Positions 6,421-6,824 of a stretch of 6,824 bases of DNA are shown here, piece after piece. The position numbers and the translations under genes are program-made. Every line of letters starts with the position of its first letter. Positions within the stretch are counted from its first letter, which is position 1. The stretch is from DSOS01 sp035286585. GTDB taxonomy: Bacteria; Chloroflexota; Anaerolineae; Anaerolineales; UBA4823. Below the pieces are notes generated by a model. The model did not search any database and was not told the DNA's origin. It worked only from the letters and a program-made list of their open reading frames with translations. The stretch spans positions 1 to 6,824 of the forward strand of contig DATEDC010000138.1 in the NCBI GenBank assembly GCA_035286585.1, given 5' to 3'.

Positions 6421-6531
6421 CCGGCTTCCCTCAGCCACCAGGAAGTATTGATCAGGCTCCAGGGCAATAGCTGAATTTTACCCCAATATCTTGTCCTTGC
6501 GCCTGCGGGCGGGAGGCTGTACAATGCACCA
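6421..6531. promoter_or_regulatory. Divergent promoter region between the GNAT gene and the right-edge gene
   Basis: This non-coding stretch separates two genes transcribed away from each other. For the minus strand a -10-like TAAAAT lies at 6475-6480 (read in reverse complement), about 55 bases before the GNAT start, but I see no good -35 at the right distance. The plus-strand promoter is listed separately. The GNAT ribosome binding site (GAGG, minus strand) lies at about 6429-6432. Confidence 0.4.
6497..6525 (+). promoter_or_regulatory. Sigma70-type promoter of the right-edge gene
   Basis: A -35 box TTGCGC at 6497-6502 and a -10 box TACAAT at 6520-6525 (5 of 6 to TATAAT) are separated by exactly 17 bases. 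The start of transcription would be near 6532, leaving a leader of about 200 bases before the next gene. Confidence 0.6.
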
Positions 6532-6735
6532 ACAACATCTCAGTTAGCTCGGGATCCGCTCAGGGAGGCTCCACGAATGGCTGAGAGGAGGGCGTTTCCT
6601 TCACTGCATTCAGGACATGCTTTGCCCGCAGTCGAAGCCTGAGTGAACGCCTTCCGATGACACGCGATAACAACTGGTCACTCCGGATTGAAGAGCGCAT
6701 TGGCGCTGAGGAGTTACTCAGAATGAGAATTTGCG
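6532..6735 (+). promoter_or_regulatory. Long structured 5' leader of the right-edge gene
   Basis: Between the probable transcription start and the ATG at 6736 lie about 200 bases able to fold extensively. The main element is a long imperfect hairpin with an outer helix of ten pairs (6587-6596 with 6646-6655, one G-U) and an inner helix of eight pairs (6607-6614 with 6638-6645, one G-U). Before it, CTCAG at 6559-6563 can pair with CTGAG at 6581-6585. After it come AGCGC/GCGCT at 6694-6707 and CTGAG/CTCAG at 6706-6721, which overlap by two bases and so cannot both form fully. The leader also holds two small open frames, listed separately. I do not recognise a known riboswitch or T-box consensus. 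Confidence 0.45.
6577..6642 (+). CDS. Possible 21-codon leader peptide
   Basis: An ATG at 6577 has a strong Shine-Dalgarno sequence GGGAGG at 6563-6568, 8 bases upstream and better than that of the downstream gene. The frame begins MAERRAFPSLHSG and ends with a TGA at 6640-6642. The coding region overlaps most of the long leader hairpin, so translating ribosomes would unfold it. There is no run of one amino acid as in classical amino-acid attenuators, although two His (codons 11 and 14) and two adjacent Arg (codons 4-5) occur. It may be a regulatory leader peptide, a small protein, or chance. Confidence 0.4.
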   Translation: MAERRAFPSLHSGHALPAVEA

Positions 6736-6746
6736 ATGAGCCTTGA
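6657..6746 (+). CDS. Possible 29-codon small frame overlapping the next gene's start
   Basis: An ATG at 6657, 15 bases after the first small frame's stop, opens a frame that begins MTRDNNWSLRIEERIGAEE. It ends with TGA at 6744-6746, 11 bases inside the next gene and in another frame. It has no clear ribosome binding site, so it would depend on re-initiation. Its stop is placed so that ribosomes could be passed to the ATG at 6736, whose own Shine-Dalgarno is poor. It may equally be a chance frame. Confidence 0.25.
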   Translation: MTRDNNWSLRIEERIGAEELLRMRICDEP

Positions 6747-6824
6747 TTTCCAGCAGGTCCGCGAACAGGTGAAAAAATTGGGCGAAGAGGCGCCCGCCAG
6801 AGCGCGACGCCGGGACGAGCTGCA
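6736..6824 (+). CDS. Start of a gene cut by the window edge, function not clear
   Basis: Only the first 29 codons are present, beginning MSLDFQQVREQVKKLGEE. The visible part is strongly charged and looks helical, with a basic stretch ARARRR near residues 21-26. There is no signal peptide or membrane helix. The general look recalls the N-termini of NurA-type nuclease proteins in some Chloroflexota, but this is a weak impression and not a call. The start ATG has no good Shine-Dalgarno sequence directly upstream, and GAGGAG at 6708-6713 is too far away. It is preceded by the long leader and its own promoter. Confidence 0.55.
   Translation, partial: MSLDFQQVREQVKKLGEEAPARARRRDEL

Noticed and set aside
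6421..6438. GNAT start at GTG 6438
   Set aside because: No Shine-Dalgarno upstream. The ATG at 6420 has GAGG at a good distance.
6491..6525. TTGTCC at 6491 as the -35 box for TACAAT
   Set aside because: The spacer would be 23 bases. TTGCGC at 6497 gives 17 bases and is preferred.
6576..6660. TPP riboswitch suggested by GGCTGAGAGG near 6579-6588
   Set aside because: The rest of the TPP consensus (the CCTGATCTGG and AATGCCAGCG part) is absent from the leader, so only the short CTGAGA string matches.
6550..6660. tRNA or small SRP RNA in the leader
   Set aside because: No T-loop consensus, no acceptor pairing and no GGAAGG-type SRP tetraloop core could be found.

Overview
The window looks like chromosomal DNA from a free-living bacterium of moderately high G+C. 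Gene style (GTG and TTG starts, tight operons, a tandem GNAT protein, a polyamine-type ABC transporter next to an alkaline-phosphatase-fold enzyme) would fit the Chloroflexota, for example Anaerolineae. That assignment is an inference from protein style; there is no rRNA or other marker gene to confirm it. I see no tRNA, rRNA, insertion sequence, CRISPR array or phage gene.

Left part, plus strand (1-4377): a transport and phosphorus-related gene run. It opens with the C-terminal part of an ABC importer permease whose start lies outside the window. The permease stop overlaps the GTG start of the transporter ATPase by 4 bases. After a 282-base non-coding gap with several GC-rich inverted repeats comes a second tight cluster: a cytoplasmic alkaline-phosphatase-superfamily hydrolase (nucleotide pyrophosphatase/phosphodiesterase type), a PiT inorganic phosphate transporter starting at TTG two bases after the preceding stop, and a DUF47/PhoU-like Pit accessory protein. 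A simple reading is uptake of an organophosphorus or similar anionic substrate, release of phosphate in the cytoplasm, and phosphate movement by Pit under control of the accessory protein. The substrate is not readable from this sequence.

Middle part, minus strand (4406-6420): two genes converging on the cluster. A two-domain GNAT acetyltransferase-like protein lies upstream of a ten-helix EamA/DMT-family exporter. A perfect 8-bp hairpin sits in the gap between them. For both genes a start internal to the longest reading frame is better supported by Shine-Dalgarno sequences.

Right edge, plus strand (about 6497-6824): a good sigma70-type promoter (TTGCGC, 17 bases, TACAAT) lies divergent to the GNAT gene and drives a leader of roughly 200 bases before the start of a truncated gene. 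The leader holds a 21-codon open frame with a strong Shine-Dalgarno sequence, a long imperfect hairpin overlapping that frame, and a second small frame that overlaps the start of the downstream gene. This leader is the least explained element here and the best candidate for an undescribed regulatory arrangement.
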